A DNA stretch of 14,681 nucleotides from the NCBI GenBank assembly GCA_910587305.1, contig CAJUKV010000065.1, positions 328 through 15,008 on the forward strand, read 5' to 3'. This DNA comes from an uncultured Lachnospiraceae bacterium. GTDB lineage: Bacteria > Bacillota > Clostridia > Lachnospirales > Lachnospiraceae. The notes below the pieces were generated by a model. The model searched no databases, was not told the origin of the DNA, and saw only the letters and a list, made by a program, of their open reading frames with translations. The position numbers and the translations under genes were made by a program. Shown here in pieces: positions 13,251-14,681 of this stretch (positions within the stretch are counted from its first letter, which is position 1; every line of letters starts with the position of its first letter).

Positions 13251-13662
13251 GAATGTCGATATAATAAAAGACGTTGACGGTAAAAGCATTGTGGTCATCA
13301 ATGACCTGCGTTTCAAAGGAAGAAGGAGCGTAGACTGGAACATTGTTGAGAAATGTCTGAAAGAGTATATCGGTCAGTGTGCAGAAATTACGGAAACATC
13401 GGATGTGGTGTACATAGGTGCGGATTTCCCCGATGAGTTTGCGCATTCCAAAGACACAAAGGAACTACGGGGCGCAAACATGTATGCAAAGGCAAATTCT
13501 TCAGGAATTTTTGCAATCCCTATTTATGATGACACGGGCGAACTGGTCAGGTACAATGTCTTTAAGTCAAGAATACTTGTGCGCCATGCAGAAGACGGAA
13601 AACTGTATCTGGATGATATTTTAAGAACAAAAAAAGAAACGAGCAAGCCGCTTGAGCAATAG
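13243..13662 (+). CDS. Conserved hypothetical protein, shortened paralog of the 6050-6568 gene
   Basis: The 139-residue product parallels the protein at 6050-6568 along its length: DVDGKSIVVINDLRFKGRRS versus DVDGKKLVLINDICFKGKRK, DWNIVEKCLKEYIG versus DWNTVEQYLKGYVG, and the tail KKETSKP in both. It lacks about 34 residues in the middle, including the ASNPAYE and KHGKNAMHGWYRYD region of the longer copy, with the frame kept (KANSSGIFAIPIYDD). If that segment holds catalytic residues, this copy is inactive. The ATG at 13243 follows GGGGGG by 6 nt; the frame is open upstream to 13192 but without a ribosome binding site. The 3' flank is also similar between copies. It is inserted between the kinase and its probable ABC partner. 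Confidence 0.78.
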   Translation: MDKNVDIIKDVDGKSIVVINDLRFKGRRSVDWNIVEKCLKEYIGQCAEITETSDVVYIGADFPDEFAHSKDTKELRGANMYAKANSSGIFAIPIYDDTGELVRYNVFKSRILVRHAEDGKLYLDDILRTKKETSKPLEQ

Positions 13663-13898
13663 CTGTACGGTCGAAAAACTCATTTCTCTTTATAAGTCAT
13701 AGTGTAAAGGTATGCGGCAGCTTTGTCAAGAGAAAAAATCAATATAGTTTGCGTCAGTGTTAGATGGAACAAACCACAATATACAGGAAATAAAGAAAAA
13801 GTGTTTTTGATGTAAGATAAAAGAGAATCATTGTGGAAGTTGAAGTAGGGAGTGACAATGAGGCGTCAGAGAAATGACAGTTCTCATAACATGAAAAT
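13663..13898 (+). other. Intergenic leader region before the ABC ATPase gene
   Basis: No gene is supported. The first ~35 bases repeat, with small gaps, the 3' flank of the minus-strand paralog (TGTACGG, then GAAAA, then CATTTCT in both). The remainder is AT-rich, with a weak GAGAA/TTCTC hairpin near 13870. The RR-type operator begins right after, at 13899. Confidence 0.5.
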
Positions 13899-13930
13899 TT
13901 GAGAGATTTTTGAGATTTACACGGTATACT
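13899..13930 (+). promoter_or_regulatory. ABC ATPase promoter with the same TTGAGA direct-repeat operator
   Basis: TTGAGA at 13899-13904 and at 13910-13915 (11-bp period) is followed by TATACT at 13925-13930. All distances equal those of the promoter at 11279-11310, and bases between and after the repeats are also similar (TTAC, GGTATACT, TTC). Transcription would start near 13937, about 29 nt before the ATG at 13966. This supports control of the transporter by the regulator encoded at 11332-12006. Confidence 0.75.
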
Positions 13931-13965
13931 CTTCTTAGAATTTAATAACTAAGGAGAGTGTTTTT

Positions 13966-14637
13966 ATGTGTATCACAGCAAAAAATTTGTCTAAAATTTA
14001 TGGCAGTGGTGAAAACAGGGTTGTTGCGCTTGATAAAGCGTATTTGGAAATTGTAAGCGGTGATTTCATTTCCATTATGGGCCCTTCCGGAAGCGGCAAA
14101 AGCACCCTGCTCCACTTATTGTCAGGGCTGGACAGTCCGACCTTGGGGAGCTTATCCTACGACGGAAAGGATATTTACGGTTTGTCTGACCGGGAGCTGT
14201 CGGCTTTCCGCCGTCGGAAAATCGGATTTATTTTTCAGCAGTTCAATCTTTTACCTGTTTTGACGGCAAGGGAAAATATCATTATGCCGCTGTTATTGGA
14301 TCATAAAAAGCCGGACGAAGGGTATCTGAAAGAGCTTGCAGGTTTGCTTGGCATTGAAAACCGTCTGACTCATTTGCCCCATGAGCTATCAGGCGGGCAG
14401 CAGCAGCGTGTGGCCATTGCCCGGGCGTTGATTGCCAAGCCGGAGGTCATTTTTGCGGATGAGCCTACCGGAAATCTGGACAGCAAAAACGGCAGTGAAG
14501 TGATGGAAATGTTAAGGACAGTACATGAGAGGATGGGGAGGACGCTGGTGATTATCACCCATGACAGTAAGATTGCCAGGATGGCGCAGAGGCAGTTTTT
14601 GATTGTGGACGGCGTTTTGACGGAGGTGGAAGTGTGA
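13966..14637 (+). CDS. ABC transporter ATP-binding protein (LolD/MacB type)
   Basis: The 223-residue protein is a complete ABC ATPase: Walker A GPSGSGKST (39-47), Q-loop Gln91 in FIFQQFNLLP, signature LSGGQQQ (141-147), Walker B VIFADEP (161-167), D-loop SKNGS region and switch His199. The pattern, with FNLLPVLTARENI and DEPTGNLDSKNG, belongs to the MacB/LolD/BceA exporter group that works with FtsX-like permeases, often in export or resistance to antimicrobial peptides. The ATG follows AAGGAG by 9 nt. It has a promoter sharing the RR operator. A permease gene would be expected next, but the last 44 bases contain no uninterrupted start in any forward frame before the window ends. Confidence 0.95.
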   Translation: MCITAKNLSKIYGSGENRVVALDKAYLEIVSGDFISIMGPSGSGKSTLLHLLSGLDSPTLGSLSYDGKDIYGLSDRELSAFRRRKIGFIFQQFNLLPVLTARENIIMPLLLDHKKPDEGYLKELAGLLGIENRLTHLPHELSGGQQQRVAIARALIAKPEVIFADEPTGNLDSKNGSEVMEMLRTVHERMGRTLVIITHDSKIARMAQRQFLIVDGVLTEVEV

Positions 14638-14659
14638 AGAAGAGATGAAGATTTTCTAA

Positions 14660-14675
14660 GGCGTCAAAGGACGCC
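14660..14675 (+). repeat. Short hairpin after the ABC ATPase gene
   Basis: GGCGTC (14660-14665) and GACGCC (14670-14675) form a 6-bp stem with an AAAG loop 22 bp after the ATPase stop. The window ends 6 bp later, so a T tract cannot be assessed. It may be a terminator or the broken 5' end of a permease gene. Confidence 0.35.
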
Positions 14676-14681
14676 GCCTAA

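Overview
The window looks like a chromosomal segment of a spore-forming, low-to-mid GC Firmicute of the Lachnospiraceae/Clostridia type. Support comes from a germination protease gene (gpr) next to rpsT, strong AGGAGG-type ribosome binding sites, GTG/TTG starts, and VanR/VanS-like and peptide-resistance-like two-component systems. No rRNA, tRNA, CRISPR array, phage structural gene or complete insertion sequence is visible. This is a compositional and gene-content inference; no species can be named.

Layout. 1-355: 19-bp tandem repeats and an attenuator-like pair of competing hairpins. 356-1207: exported trypsin-like serine protease, convergent with rpsT (1253-1516, minus); the rpsT terminator is written inside the 3' end of the protease gene. 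1517-1934: rpsT promoter and a 150-bp palindromic element. 1935-2843: gpr, followed by a hairpin and a 210-bp MITE-like element (2878-3087). 3087-4920 (minus): a VanS/VanR-like pair with four 37-bp repeats upstream. 5347-5817 (minus): an XRE regulator whose C-terminal half resembles the flagellar switch protein FliG. 6050-6568 (minus): a hypothetical protein with a second copy at 13243-13662. 6892-7266: a small conserved protein. 7356-8585 (minus): an AAA_14/DUF4143 ATPase. 8921-9520 (minus): a cytidylate-kinase-like protein. 9603-11121: a promoter, a 27-codon remnant of an AAA-ATPase-like gene, a DUF362 protein and a DUF2500 membrane protein. 11279-14637: a second two-component system, a 28-codon ORF, the second hypothetical paralog and a LolD/MacB-type ABC ATPase.

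How genes work together. The clearest circuit is at the right end. The response-regulator promoter and the ABC-ATPase promoter share the same arrangement: two TTGAGA direct repeats 11 bp apart, the second starting 15 bp before the start of a TATACT -10 box. This suggests that the regulator controls both its own operon and the transporter. The two hypothetical paralogs differ by loss of a ~34-residue conserved core segment in the right-hand copy.

Most notable for follow-up: the XRE-FliG_C-like fusion, the shared operator, the paralog pair with core deletion, the unlisted 28-codon ORF between the sensor kinase and the paralog, and the MITE-like element whose first base completes the vanS-like stop codon.
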